DNA of 64,000 nucleotides from Eretmocerus hayati (Eukaryota; Arthropoda; Insecta; Hymenoptera; Aphelinidae): the NCBI GenBank assembly GCA_029851415.1, contig CM056742.1, forward strand, positions 135,210,715 through 135,274,714, written 5' to 3'. This document shows positions 10,562-24,606 of this stretch, one piece after another. Within the stretch, counting starts at the first letter, position 1; every line of letters starts with the position of its first letter. The notes under the pieces were generated by a model. That model ran no database searches. It saw nothing but the letters and a program-made list of their open reading frames with translations, and was not told where the DNA came from. The position numbers and the translations under genes were made by a program.

Positions 10562-12962
10562 TAATTTTTGATCCTATAGATCAGATCGATAAAACCAACG
10601 GCAGTTCATAACATTGATTCAAATAAACTGTGCATGAATTGCGCATTCAATAAAATGCCTTTTTGAACAAATTCATTCAATATTTGATAACTGTGATAAT
10701 CACATGTGGTCTATAATCTCTGAGGAACGATATTTTATTTAGAATCAATGGAGAGATATCTTAGGAAGAGCGTCGACATTTTGGATATTCTGGACTCTGA
10801 AAATCTTGAAGTGAGCCAGGAACTTGATATTCAGAGGCCAATGTAATACAAAATGAACTCATTGTTTTTTGCTTCTGGTATAGGTAGACAACGACTTGAT
10901 GCTATGTTATAATTTGAGAAACAATCTAAATCCAAAGTACTCTTGATTGAGAGAGCATAAATTCGCGTTTGCTAAGCTTAACGAGCGAGCATGATTGCAG
11001 TCTACTTGCCATGAAGAATATGCTTCAGAATTGCAAAAAAATATTATCACGGAAACGGAAGTATGAACGGTCACGCCAGTTGCACCGAGGGGGCTAAGCT
11101 CGAGTTCTCAAAGAAGCGCCGACTGTTATACAACATCAAAGACCAGAGGGGAAACTTTCCGTTTCCTCCAATACTTTTTCTGTAATCTTGATTCGTTTTA
11201 CCTTCTTTTTCCTTATCCTCCCCGGATTCCTCATTTTTTCTCTCTCTCTCTCTCTTTCTCCCTCTTGCACGTACTCTCTCTTCTTTTCATTTACGTTCTC
11301 ACTTTTTCTCGTCCTGTACAATCTATAAGTACGAGATCTTGCTCCTGTGGGAGGAAAAAATAAATATTCGTTGAGATGAAGTAGTAGTTGCTAAGCGTTG
11401 AGAAGTAGCTTGGCCTGCCCGAGAGACCAGGAATTAAATTATTCTGTACACTCCTTCGTAGTTGGTTTTCCCGATGGAAAGATGCCGACAGAGCGATGCA
11501 CAAATATTTATCCCAATGCAAAATTTTTTTTCTTGCTTCTGATGTTTGCAGAACATCAGATATGAAACCTCTTTTTATCACCTTTAATTTCTTACATTTG
11601 ATATTACGAACTGATAGTCTTCAAAATTGATCTCAAGAGGATTTTTCAAATCATTCCATTCGCAATATCATACTGTTGATCTAAGAACTCTCCAGATCTG
11701 ACGAAGATTCAACTTTCTAAAGTTGAAGAATTTTTAATCCTTACCAGTGGATATTTTCGACCAATTGTGGAATTAAATACCAAGAATGAATAGATTAGAC
11801 TCTGGCATGAATGCTCAATACTCAACTATCCATAAATCCTTTTTTGTATTCGCACCTCTCCACCAGTACTCGTGCGTTATCCTGTTTGGAAACCAAACTC
11901 AACTTGGGAAAAATTGAAAAGCTGAAAAGTAAATAGCAGCTCATTTTTCTATGAAAAAATGAGTCGAAGTTGGTGTAGGTACCTCATAATCCTTCATTCC
12001 TCCGAGAAATCGGAGCTTCGGTTCGTGAAAATCATAATCAGAACTGATTCTATGAAATTTTCGTTGTTGGAAACTTGGTTACATTTTCCCTTCAGAGGAC
12101 GATGACTCAATTACATTGAATCTTGATGAGCCCATGGGTTCTGCAGGACCCACACGCATATTTTTAACGATATTTCACATCCTTCATGAATCAATCATCT
12201 TCTCCCAAGTCGGGCCTAGCTATTTGATATTTCACTGGAGGTTCATTAACGGTCGGTGAGTTCTTAGATGACTTCCAGAACATTATTTCACAGGACTTTC
12301 GGATGCCATACACAGTACGAATTCTATCTTATATTTGATGAGGTACGAGTTATGATCAAGTCTATGAATATCTTTTAATGATAATGGGATTGAGACTCTT
12401 TTGACTACGATTACACTTTTAGAACATCCATGGATATCCAGAATTGTGGAAAATCTCAGCATAACGCTCCAAACGGCCGGTCAAGAATGTTTATGAATAG
12501 TTGAATGTTTTGCAAGATTCTACGGTATTTTGACTCATTGATATCTCCACAGAAGTGAGCAATTCCAGGAGGAAAAAACCTTGTTGTTCCTAAATGATCT
12601 GGGTTTTGAATGGCTCAACGGTACGCGATCTTACAAATTTTCCTAGAGGAGTTTCAGGTATGCAAGAGCTACTTGTGAGTCTTTCATTGCTAACCCATTC
12701 ATCTACACTTCTAGCTAAAATATAATCAGAATTTTTCAAAGCCCAAATGATAACAGTAACATTATCGTCTGATTTCTCCCATAGAAATGTAATGGTTTAG
12801 ATGAGTCTACTTTCAAGTCAGGTTGAATTTCGTGCACCCAACTTCTGAGAGCAAAAATTATTTATCCATCACTCAAACATACTTAATACGAGGTTGGATC
12901 TCATACAAGTTGATCATAAATTTAATTCTAGTTCGAAAGCTCATGGTACTCCAAGAGTTTGT
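10562..12962. other. Gene-poor intergenic or intronic DNA
   Basis: No supportable gene. A CT dinucleotide microsatellite lies at 11237-11258, and the minus-strand ORF spanning it is an artefact of that repeat. Confidence 0.5.
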
Positions 12963-13311
12963 TTAGGATCCAAACTCTCTAATATACAGGTTTCCTCGAA
13001 AGACGAAGCCACGCGAGGCCAAGAAATGCATGAGCAAAACTAAAGATATGTATAATAACGGTATGGTAAAAGGCAATCGCTCGTTGAAGTCTCCGTGCAC
13101 GAGCGCACGCGTCAACTCATTCTCGTCGAGCTTGCGAGGCTTAGGCAAATTAGATGCATGTCTGCATGCAAACCGTTCACAAGGTGCCCTTCTCACGCAT
13201 ACCCGCAATAAATATGACCGGCTTCGTGTACGGCTGAATACAGATCACTGGTCACGGTACCATCAATCATCGTCGTGCCAGCATGGCTCTATACTGGTGA
13301 GGAATAACTAG
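12963..13311. other. GC-rich patch with opposing ORFs
   Basis: A locally GC-richer stretch open on both strands: plus 13030-13311 (93 codons, ATG) and minus 13208-12963 (81 codons). The minus frame contains a hydrophobic run (IPLLYISLVLLMHFLA) preceded by a charged segment, so a membrane-anchored fragment is imaginable. Neither frame has a recognised domain or splice support. I cannot choose between them. Confidence 0.2.
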
Positions 13312-14661
13312 GCCTAGTTTCTCGACGCCTTCCCTCAACTTTTCTTCCTTGTCTTAGGCTACTGTTTTGGCATGGGTGAGCTGTTCACGTAGAATGCAGC
13401 ATCATGACTGAAACATTACCACATAGATTCCCCTCTTCCAGTGCTCATGCATACTTAGCTGATGCAAAAATTCTGTCTCAGTGAGATGCTGAACTCATGA
13501 GCTAACTTTTGATGGAAATTTTGATATATTCCGTTTTTATGTCAAAGAATGAAATGGTTGAGTTGCGCTGCTAGTTAAGAAAAAAAGGAGTATTACATTT
13601 CTTTCAACACTTTGCGAGATCAGAGATCACGGATGTCACGACATAAATTCTTCAACCCGTTCACATTATCGATGGTATTGGGTACTGTCTAGCAATCATT
13701 TTAGTATGACGAAATTCTGGGGATGGATGAGTGATTTTTCATTAATGAGTGAGTCCATTATGAATGAAAATGAGACAGATTAGTCTATGAGTCGTGACGT
13801 GATGGTTTAGTGAATGCTAATCGAGATTACACCTAAACACAATATAACGGCATGAAAGGTTGACATTGAATTCAATAGCTCCACCACCGGCCATTAACCA
13901 AATAATCCCAAAATATCGATCATTGACATTTTCTAGTGTGAATTAGAGCACTATGATACTCGGCAATAGTAACTTCAAATTATCCAAAAAAACGTATATT
14001 CCAGGTAGCTGGTAGTCGATAAATATGTTTCGAGAGGATCCGACATGTAGGTAATGTGTTTGTTGTGAAGAACTTGAACCGAATTAGCAGGGGCACAAGA
14101 AGATTCAGAAACCGGGTAGGATATTGATTTTCAATTAAGTATAACACGCGCGCGCATAGCCCATTCGTGACTTTGAACAATCTCTCAAGCTTTTTGCACC
14201 ACTCCAGCTCTGATTTCAACCTAATTTAAGCTGTACACGATACACCACATCGGCACAAGTTGAACTCATAGAGGGTTCGTACAAGGTTGCTCGTTTTCCA
14301 ATACACAGTTATTAGCAATTAATTTTCAGTCACCATTCTGGTGAATTGAAGATTCGTAGTTGAGTGATATTCAATGATAATTGCATGAGTCTGGATTACA
14401 CTTTATCACGAGATGGAATATTCAGTTTTCGTTTTTTTTTTCATATTCTATGTGCATGGTACACGTACAAAGATTAGACATTGAGATCGGCTTGCCTTCA
14501 CACAAGAGGTTTTTTCTTCGGAAACTAGATTTAGCATTGGGTGGATGGATCAAGGGTTTACAATAACAAATTCCTAGCTTTTGGATGTTCATCCAATGCA
14601 AGAGTTAACAGAGCAGGTTTACCCATAAGTGTTTCGTGTCAGACTGACAAGGGGGCCCCAC
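13312..14661. other. Intergenic, nothing recognised
   Basis: AT-rich DNA with short chance frames only (minus 14219-13980, plus 14381-14566). The plus frame 14541-14810 is formed by the foldback that follows. Confidence 0.45.
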
Positions 14662-15001
14662 TAACAAGGGGAGTCCGGAGTCTCCGGGTCTTGAAATCTC
14701 ACCAAAATTTTTTCACAGTTTCGTACCACCTAGAATATGAAAAATCCAGAGTAACTCCGTCAAATGGGCCATCTGTTCTGAGCTACAGCCAGAAACGTCA
14801 ACATTGCTAGTATATCTATATATATATATCACTTTTTAACATGGGCGTATATAGGCAATGCTAATGTTATGGGCTGTAACTTTGAACAGGAGGCCTATTT
14901 GACGGAGTTGCTTTGGATTCTTCATATTCTAGGTGGTACGAAACTGTGAAAAAATTTTGGTGAGATTTCAGGACCCGGAGACTCCGGACTCCCCTTGTAA
15001 G
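14662..15001. repeat. Foldback element I, about 165-bp arms
   Basis: A nearly complete inverted repeat. The left arm (14662-14827) carries AAGGGGAGTCCGGAGTCTCC and GTACCACCTAGAATATGAA. The right arm (about 14838-15001) carries their reverse complements in reverse order. The unpaired centre is only about 10-20 bp and is AT dinucleotide-rich. It is directly abutted by foldback II, which is a diverged copy of it. Confidence 0.9.
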
Positions 15002-15299
15002 TGCGGGTCACCAAATATCACCAAACATTTTCCACAGTCTGGTATCACCTAGAATATGAAGAATCCAGAGTAACTCCGTCAAATGGGCCCCCTGTTCAGA
15101 GCTACAAGCAAAAAGTTAGCATTGCCAGTATATCTATATACATCACTTCTTAACATGAGCCTATATTGTCAATACTAGTGTCATAAGCTGTAACTCCTTC
15201 TGTAAACAGAAGGCCCATTTGACGGAGTTACTCTGGATTCTTAATATTCCAGGTAGTGCGAGACTGTGAAAAATTCTGATGAGCTTTGATGACCCGCAC
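15001..15299. repeat. Foldback element II, diverged copy of element I
   Basis: Begins GTGCGGGTCA and ends TGACCCGCAC. The arms contain CACCTAGAATATGAAGAATC and its inverted partner around 15230-15260, with ACTCCGTCAAATGGGCC on one side and GGCCCATTTGACGGAGT on the other. With element I this makes four copies of one roughly 165-bp unit in alternating orientation. The outer flanks AAGGGGGCCCCACT (14650) and GTGGGTCCCCCTT (15303) also pair, bracketing the composite. Confidence 0.88.
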
Positions 15300-18221
15300 T
15301 TCGTGGGTCCCCCTTTTGTGAGTGGACAAAGCCTTTAATAATGCAAAAGCTCTGATTCTATCAATGCTAATTTTAGTTTTAATGGTGCCAGTTTCACGCC
15401 TGTATGAAGACACCCCGATAACCTTGTCCAATCCCCATGACTCAGAGTTGATCGTGTTCGCCTCAAAGATATTTTGGAAACTTTCGAATATCTTGGTAGA
15501 ACCCTGGATCATTTGATTGGGTGAGGGGTGAAATCATTTGTTCACAAATCAAGGCTGGTTCTCCCCATCAATCATATCGTAGTTCTCACCATAGTGTTTC
15601 CAAGACATTCTTCAAACGGTTCAAAATGTTTCACTCATCAGTAGGCGTAGACCATACAGTAATGTACCATTTATTGGCCTGAGTAAAGCATCCGCGATGT
15701 CGAATGGGCTGTGCTTACAAGTCAAGTTCTAAGGTTTGAATTGTGATCCGTTTGTTTTAAATCACGTAACTTATCATCAGAAATGATGTCAAATTCATGT
15801 TATGGGCTATTTTGCGTTTTGCTAGGGAGTAAAAGAATCTTCAGTAGGATCTAGTTCCTCGGACAATGAAGTTACATTATCTCTAGATCAAACCAGCGAA
15901 AAAGATTGAATTTGAAGAATGTGGACCACCATAATGTCATGTAGTCCAGAGAGCGCTTCAACTTGACATCGCTTCTGATATTTTTCAGCTGAATCAAAGG
16001 CAACTGTTAAGATCACCGTCACAACCACGAATATTCTTCAAAGAATGATGGTGCGACTCTTTACAGGAAAAGAGATTCTGTGGGTGGCACTCGTACAGAA
16101 TGGGGTGACCGAATACATCAGCAACATAGTAGTGGCTGACGAAGGCAAGGGAGAAAGCAGAGAACGAATTTCGAGTCTGCCATAGCTCGCTCAGAGATTC
16201 AAGCTTCCAAAGGTAAATGCATGTAGCAAAGTTGGCCTTTCACAGAGGCCTCCTCTCCACCCTTCTTCCTCTTTTGACTACTGTAGTATAGCACGCAACT
16301 CCATCCCTCTGGGGCCTACAAATCAGGTGTAACCTGGGAAAAGCCGTGCCGTGTTTTTTGAGCGGCCTCAATCGTAATACTTCGCGCCAAATTAGAACGA
16401 ATGCTGCTCGGAGGTTCGGTGAGATGGGTTAAGGCCTCGGAGGCCTGCGTGTACCCGCACATCTTTGTCATCGTTTTTCAGTTCATAATATGTATGCCAC
16501 CGCCACTGTGGTCATTTGTTTATCTTCCCTGGTGACTCGCAACACTGCTACTGTCTCTGCATACGTTAACAATAATACGGAGTTCTGTAAATTTCGTGAA
16601 TCAATTATAGCCTTCACATTTTAGTGAATTTTTTGATGATGGTGAGCTCTTTCGGAGTTTTTGGAACCAAGTGATTGGATAGTGGAATGCCTTGATGAGT
16701 AACTATCCTGAAGGTTAGAGATTGATCTTTGAGCTTCCATCTGCCAAATCTAAGATCGACCAACAATTGCACTTTTTTCTGTGGTTCTTTCATTACCTGA
16801 CTCATTAATGGGGTTAGATATCATTTGATTCCATGTATTATTTGAAATTCCATCGTGAAAATGATGGAGCAAGTCCCTTCAAGTTGATTGAGATCTGAGT
16901 AGCTAACGCTGAAGTCAACTAGATTCAACACGTACCCTATAGTGAGGATCCAAGATGTAGTAACGCTAATTTCTGGGGTAATATCTCAGAGTGCTTTCCT
17001 AAATTCTTAGAAAGAGTCAAATTGATCAACCACCAGTGAAATACCAGATCGTATAGAATTATGAAATTTGAAGAAAAGTGAGGTTATCGGGTGACTTCTC
17101 TCTTGCTCACTCTTCTAATCTTCCAAAATGTATTCAAAAGGAGTTAACTCAATGGTACGAGAAGATTGTCCCACGAAGTTCCATAAGACATTCTCATATA
17201 GGAACAAACTAAGCGTAAGAAACCTCGATCGATCACTGCATCAACAAGGCTACAGCCATCACCACCACTCTACTCTCTACTCGGAAATGCAATCCATTTT
17301 ACCACGAAAGCTGTTAGCGTATCCTTGGAAGGGTCTTGGAGAGCTTTACTCGAGCTCTGCTGTACGGCAACATGTTGCAAGGATCTTATTACATCAGCGG
17401 TGAGATGATCCTCAAGTTTACAGGATGCTACTGCTACTGTACCGCTGCCATGGCTGATCAATCGTTGATCCTGATTAAATCAGAGCTGCCTCGACGATCA
17501 AGAAGCACTTGAATGTTGCATAGCGCTTATTTGCTTCCATCGTTTCCAAGTGTTGCGGGGAGCTTTAGAACAATTTCAGAGATCAGGTTATCTTACAGAG
17601 TTATCGCTAGTATATTACTAATAGGATTATCTTTTTCTTAATACTAGAGAGATGTTTGGAAAATCACATTCGTGATGTTGATCTTGGATTATCTGATTCT
17701 TATCGGATAATGAGGTGACGCAGATCCGTTCATTATCCTACAAATGTTAAAATTGACCCATGACTCCAGCAAAAGCCAAAATTTGGAATGATTATGAGGA
17801 CATTATATGATGGGAGGAACGGCCGAATTGCAAGGCCTTCCTTATCGAAGCAGGATTTTTTGACAGAGCTTCCGTCACTCTGATCGTCTGGGGAACATAC
17901 ATCCCCCATAGAATCACAGAGCCTTCGGGAAGACATCAAGAACCCAACTTCGATATCATTATGAGTCTCAAATGCAGATCTGATGATAGTTTTCATCCTT
18001 GTCTCTAAATCGTAATGAATTATTTAAACTGTGATTAGAGAAACATTTTTCCAGGGAATTCATCAATCCTCATAGAAGTTGGGGTATCGTCCCATGGATG
18101 AGACCATTCATAGTCTCTTAAAGGTGAAGTGGATGATAAGACTATTGCACACTATCCACTTGGAATATTTTTGAGATTCATCAAGGAACCTGATTCAAAT
18201 CAACTATTTGAGAAGGACTAC
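15300..18221. other. Gene-poor DNA
   Basis: Nearly 3 kb without a supportable gene. Open frames at minus 15512-15228, minus 16805-16614, plus 17128-17403 and minus 17996-17733 lack domains and splice support. The 17128 frame has a short HHHH run and an ATG start but no other merit. Confidence 0.45.
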
Positions 18222-18522
18222 TTACCAGGAGAGGCCATCTCATCCGGATCACGGATTCGGCTAAAACTTTGGAAATAGTCTCCTTTCAGGGCCAAAAGAT
18301 GAAACCCAAAATTATAGACCCTAACGCTCGAGCTTCTCCTAGCTACAGCCAAGGACTTTAGCATGGCTCATGCGGACAATGTTATTACTTGAAGATGAAA
18401 CTCGGAAACGCTTGAGCGTTAGGGTCTATGATTTTGGATATTGTCTTCTTGAGCTGAAAGAAGACTGTTCCTGGAGTTTCAGCCAAATCCGTGATCCGGA
18501 TGTGATGAACTCTCCTGGTTAG
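18222..18522. repeat. Foldback hairpin with about 115-bp arms
   Basis: The left arm (18222-18336) contains CCGGATCACGGATTCGGCT and ATAGACCCTAACGCTC. The right arm (about 18410-18522) contains GAGCGTTAGGGTCTAT and AGCCAAATCCGTGATCCGG in inverted order. The loop is about 75-85 bp. Arm identity is estimated by eye at around 80%. This fits a foldback or MITE-type insertion. Confidence 0.88.
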
Positions 18523-21500
18523 ATGAACCAGATATATTTTGGTCTGATTCTGACCATTAATTCCTAGAAGCGATTCTATGGGGTGTCTCAGACCACCTTG
18601 GTTGATAGAATTTGTATGGTCCAATCCCTCTGGATCAACGGCTTTAGTGAAAATTTGAGCTCATTGTCTTCCATTCGGGCGTATTTACGGTTCTGTTCGT
18701 GATCCTGAGTCTGAAATCGGATTCTTCGGAAAACATTTGGGTAGTTTTTTTGTTTGTGTTAGCATAATTTCCTCTCAAGAACCTTAGAACGAACCAAACT
18801 TGTTTAGAGATATGCATATTAAGTCTTTCCGACCAAAATGATGAAATTCTTAGTTGAATTTGAGATACCTTTGTTCCAGAAACGCATGTGGAAGAATCAA
18901 GTCCCCGATAAGAATGATTCACTGGCCCACAATCCATCTGGTTGGTTCAACTCTTCTCAGACAGCATAGATCAATGTGTCTGTGACATTCATAGGAAAAT
19001 TAATGTGGAGGTTTGCAAAATATTCTAAGTGAGAAGAGGCGTAATTGTGAGTTCCATGACCACACCTAAGTGGTGATTTTCACTCCGTCTTCTTGAAATC
19101 ATGAAAATCTCAATTAATTCAACCTTTTTATATCAGTGATAGTGCTTCAATTTCAGTTGGTTTCTCAGTTCGAGTCCTCATAATCCGATATTGGATTACT
19201 TCGGCAGTTTGATGTAATGTCAAATATCTATAGATGTGTCTGAACTTGTTGTTTATACATAAATCTATTTATTTGTGTGCATAGTGCAAGTCAGTGTATC
19301 GAAAACGCGCGTGCGAATGCATCCATTCTCCTTCGGGGCTAAACTCAGGTAATGAATGCAAACTAGGTGCATACACGCAAAACTGTCGAAACATATCGTT
19401 GACTTGCACGGTATATACTTGTTGGCTCATATATATATATATATATATGTGCAGCTCTAAAACAAAGTTTTGCACTCTACGAGAACATAGTCAGAGGTCA
19501 GGGGGCTAAGAGTTTGCTTTGTTGGGCCGATATTATTATTGCGTTCGTGTTTTGAGAAATTGAACCGTCCATCTTGGTAAGACTAAACAGGTTTGATAAC
19601 TTCTCAAAGTTTACCCGAATTTCACCAGAGATTTCTGAAACTATTTCGATGGTAATTTTCAGATCACGCTATTCCTGATTACCCATCATATTTATGTTTT
19701 ATATCTATCTGATGTATCACTCAAAACTTTATCCTGAAATATTGTATGAACACATACAAAATTGGAGCTGTGATCATAATACCCTCATTACTTTCTAAAT
19801 CCGTACGAATGACAGGGAGTTATTTATGCTCCTTATTCTTTGAAGACTATTCAAAATAACTCGAGAATAAATGTTGCATGCTTAGTTACCAACGTACGTT
19901 CATGAATTTGATCAATAATTCGAATGATACCCTACATTTCTAAGTAATATTTCAGAATTGATGCGCATTTCTACAAGTCAAGGATAGTGCTAGCTCTTTG
20001 GCCATAATCTTTGAGTATCGAATAACTTTTTTACAGTCAGCCGCATCACTTTGACTGAAAGGATGGGGAACTATGGGATTATACCTTGACCCGAACAAAT
20101 CTAGATAAGATACAAAACAGTACATCGCTCATATGTCCTCCTAGAGATGGGCTTAGAAATATCATGAACAACCAGGCCTCAATGAAAGACCCCCCCCCTT
20201 CCTCTCCATCTCGGACTCCCACCCTCTTTTTCATCATTCTTCCTCTCGCGCATAACCACATTTGCGCATGACCTGGTTTCAAGTTTTCCTTTATTAGTTT
20301 TTATTTTTCAAGTGGAATTATTATTAGTAAGCCGGTTTGCAGTGCGCATATAGTGCGGTTGGATGCGTCCACTCGCACTAGCTGTGCTCGTCAGGAAATG
20401 CTCTATGAGAAATTTCCGACTGAGGAGAGAAGACCTCGGAGCTCCCCTTTTTATCCGCGGGTGCTTTTGTAATTTATTGTTCCGTTAGCAGCGCCAACCG
20501 AGCCGTGTGACAATTAATTATTCAGCCACCCGCTCTCTCACGTTATGCAGCAATTTATTTTGGTCACTTTTCCACTCCTCAACCCTGTACCATTCACTTT
20601 CAACCCTGCTTTATTCCTTTATAACATTTCAAAGACTTTCCCGAGTTTCTGCGCGCGCTAGAATAGTATATCGCAGCATTTAGTTATCAATTATTGAAAT
20701 TCGTACCGTACCCTCCTCCACTCTCCTCCCACTGTTTCTCCACTTTCCTATCTTTGTGTGATATTTCGTCTTATATTGAGTTGCATAGAAAACATTATGA
20801 ACTCATAGTGCTTTTTTTGGATTAGCTGTATCTGTGTACTATCTGGTGGAAGAACAGATCGCAGACTGTGCCGAGAAAATTTTGCGAGTCATTGCGCGAT
20901 CATTTGATGCGAAATCTGTCTCGAGCATCCCAGAGAGGGTTCAGAAATCTGAGTTCTAGAATTGAATTACGAAGAAGGGCTTATCACGTTCAACGCGGAG
21001 CCAGAATCGGTGGTCAAACTTGCAATGGAATTGGGTTATTGTCATGAGTTTAACAACAATGTTGCAGAGCGAGTGAACGTTTTTGGAGTAGTTTTGTGAG
21101 ATTTTCCGGTCTCACTTTCTTCCGATTCAAGATTTCGAACAACAGCAAGACCTTCCATGCACCCAAATGAGTCTGTATCGTTGTACCCTATCCAACAGCG
21201 AATTGACTCCGCTTTTGTATTTTTGAGATCCTGATCACACTTTAGACGTAGAATTTGACTACCAGAATAATGGCATATGAATCGCACATCGGTTTTAGAT
21301 ATCGAATCATACTAATAAAGAGTGACGAGGGTCGCAAAGTCCAGGAAATGGGATCAGTTTGCGATCAAATCGTGCACAATGATGCACACCTTGGGAACAA
21401 AATAGGTTTTCAGTTCCTAATAGCTGTGGAGAATGAGTTGGGAGATAAATAATAAGACATAACATTTCCCTAAGGTCACCGCAAATTTTGAGAACAGTTA

Positions 21501-22399
21501 TCATTCTGAAAGATGATGATAATGAAAGTATCACAAAAGAGTGCTTTGGAAGTTTTTGGTGGTTCCACGCTTTCTACTCTACAAACTCGAATAATTTGAT
21601 TTTGTTCCCAAGGAAGTTATTGCGTATCAGAATTGCGTTTCTTAGTGTAATGAAGAAGATTCAACAGTTCCACGTTCAAAAGTTCATACCTTTCTCTCGG
21701 GTCTGTAGTTCCTGTTCAAATTTTTGGCTGTTTGCAAAGATGTCTCAAGAGGACGGGTACATTTTTATCGCGCAAGCAGTTTCATCACAGAGCAGGACTA
21801 CCATTTACAATTTGCTAATTTCGATCTCAAAAAACTCCTTCACGATCTATTTAAAAAACAGAGCTTCTATCCAAACTGAATGTTGCTTAACGTGGAGAAT
21901 GTAGACAAAGATTTATCGTCTCTTCTGAGAACGGAAAATCTTAGTATTGTTGCCCGCTACGATGCACCTTGTCCGCAACTCTTCACGCAAAGAAAGCAAA
22001 TAAATCTTGTTGTACGTTCAATCTAACAGGATTATTACTCATTTGTCTGAATGTTCCATGCTGAACTGAAATGAGCGTCGGTCTGACTTCTCATGCTTTC
22101 CAAATTTTGACACGGCTACTTCGAATCCATCTGAAAAAAGATCCAGACTCAGATTCATAGGATCATTTTAATATCCCCGACTCGGCGTTGGTACATATTC
22201 GCGCCAAGTGTTAAATGTTCAGAGGTCAAAACATGAGTTTAGGGCATTGGAATATTCATGCCAATTCGTTATCGAGGGTTTGTTCTGGTAGAGTCCCCAA
22301 TTCGGATATAGAATACACTATGGAGAGATTAGATTTTTTGTATCAATTCTACACACTCGACGAAAGGATACATATTTTGATATCGGTCTCTTGAGATAA
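18523..22399. other. Gene-poor DNA with AT microsatellite
   Basis: No confident gene. An (AT)n run lies at 19428-19449. The longest frame is plus 21488-21904 (138 codons, opening with a non-ATG codon), with hydrophobic and cysteine patches but no recognised domain. Minus 18937-18644 and minus 21287-21042 are similar in quality. A C-run at 20192-20199 and a pyrimidine-rich patch follow. Confidence 0.45.
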
Positions 22400-23165
22400 G
22401 ATAAGTGTACCTACCTTGACCCCATTAAGTCATTTTCTCAACAACTTTGGTTTACACCAAAATTTTCCAACGTTCTTCAACTCATTCTAAAACTTGTTCC
22501 AAACCTTAGGAAATGAGTTGGAAAAGGTTTAATTACTCAAAGAAAATAATTTTTGAGAGTTCACCCGTTCAGAGGGTGTACCCCACTTGCCACATCATCT
22601 TAAACAACATAGATCGTTGATGAATTACATGAGATTGTTTTTATCCTCTTTTATGGCCGTGCAAGCACGTTTAGAGCTTTTCGCCGGTACAAAATACTAT
22701 TCCTGATCCATTTTGATGTAAATAATGTTTGATCGTTGAAAAACAAGTCGAACTACACACTCCTTCGAGAAAACCATGGTCGGGTGTGTTGGGTACACTC
22801 CGATGGAGGACTTTTTTTTGTACAAGTAATCCCTATGTTTATATGAAGTTGCTCCAGATCAGCGTTTTGCATCTCCAACGGGCACATTCTGAAGGTTTTA
22901 GGACAAGAAATCAAATTCGCTGGAGTACGTTGAGATTGGCGGGACTAAAAAAATCGGCACTGATCTGACTGAAGGCAATTTCCTCGGCGATATCTCAGCT
23001 GTGCAAACACGGAAAAATGGGAAAATCAATTCAAATTCTCTGAAGAACGCAGGAATGATTCGGGGTTGATCCAAACTTCTTATTTCCTCGTGAAAATTTT
23101 GCGCTAGAGTCAAAAATCACCCATTTCTGAGATTAGCATGTGAGAGCTAGTTGGGTACACTTACC
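22400..23165 (+). mobile_element. MITE family A, copy 1
   Basis: Bounded by ATAAGTGTACCTACCTTGACC on the left and AGTTGGGTACACTTACC on the right, which are imperfect terminal inverted repeats. The interior shares long diverged blocks with 27960-28403 and, inverted, with 57980-58811, for example the block around GTTGGGTACACTCCGATG followed by TTGCTCCAGATCAGCGTTT. It has no transposase. The ORF at 22729-22968 is a by-product of the element. Confidence 0.75.
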
Positions 23166-24606
23166 ACAGATGATGATTCTTTCCATAAATCCGTAAAAAA
23201 TTTTCGTGTGGTCAGATTTCTAGAAAAACGAAGAAAATTCCACAGACAATGGCCACTGATCAGTCTTAATATCTGTGAGGCTGTATCGTACGAGGAACAA
23301 AGAGATACAAGATAATCTCAGAGCTCAGTCTGATTAATTTATCGCTATCCGACTTTGGTAGCCAACTCATCAAAATCAGATAACCACATACGATCAAATC
23401 GGATTGAATTTGGAAAGGCAATCGCTCGTCATATATGGCTCTAAGCGCGGTATTACTCTGCCAGTTCGATCATCATTTCCGCCAAGTGCACGCATAACTC
23501 TGATCCGATACACCGAGGAAGTAGATATATTCAGGATATAACATCAAAATCTAGTGGCCGTTATCTTTCTTATCAATCTATGCGAAGGGCCTAAATCATG
23601 ACGCCTCGAGGGCGCAATCAGGATCATTACGCTGCTCACGGTGAGAGCGGACAAGGGGTGGAATAAAAAAAAATCTGAAAAAGGCCTGTACTTAGCGTCT
23701 CAAGATGTATGGGCGGAGCGCGGGCGTGTACACGACGATAAATCAAACATGCGTCTCTGAAAGAGAAGCGAGGTGTAATGCAGTCATAACAGGCTTGGAC
23801 AACCCCTACCAAGCTTGAAGGGGTGCGAATGTACACATAGAGGTAAATACAGGGGGTGGCTAGGTACAGTATATACGGACAACGGCTTCATTAATTACAG
23901 AAAAGCTACGGCATAGTAGCAACGACCCGCTCTGTGGATGAAAAAAAAGCATAGCTTCAGTCGCTCGACATGCATGACCCGTGTAATACGGCACTCTCGG
24001 AATGCAAAAATACTGAAACTACTACTGAGGCATGAGACAAAGAGGACAATCCTATCCTGAAACTTGTGTTGTAATTTTTTCCTCAGAGATTCTTACTCCT
24101 CTGAGAATCCGATGAGAACCACTGAAGTCCTTCATTCCGACCCTTTTCTCACCCTAGTCACTCTGACCGTGTCTGATGCTGTCTGCACTTGAGCATTTTG
24201 CTTTGAGTCCGAGTGCAATGTCTTCTTACTTGTAGCCTGTTGTTTCCGTGAGCTTCTCTAGTGTAGGGTTTGGAGTCTGCCCGAGAGTCTGCCTTTTGCG
24301 AAATTATAGTTAGATGTCACTCGGACGATGCTAAGCCGGCTGACTCTTGAGTACTACTGGCTCATTATTTCAGGAGATCCGAGCTCGTGTGACTGAGAGC
24401 AAATGTACATTTAGAAGAGCTTGAAGTATTTCAGCCTTTTTGCGCTCTTGGATTATAATTTCCCACTGTGCGAGTAGTAGATGCGATGGCATTGCGAGGC
24501 TGAAAAGCAGATGAAAACTGAGAGCTGACTGAGGCGAATTCAATAGTCTAATTCTGATGCGTGCGAATGATTAATTAATATATTCTGTTCATCGCATTTC
24601 AACTCA
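23166..24606. other. Intergenic, nothing recognised
   Basis: No gene, repeat or RNA recognised. The small minus frame 23836-23636 has no support. Confidence 0.4.
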
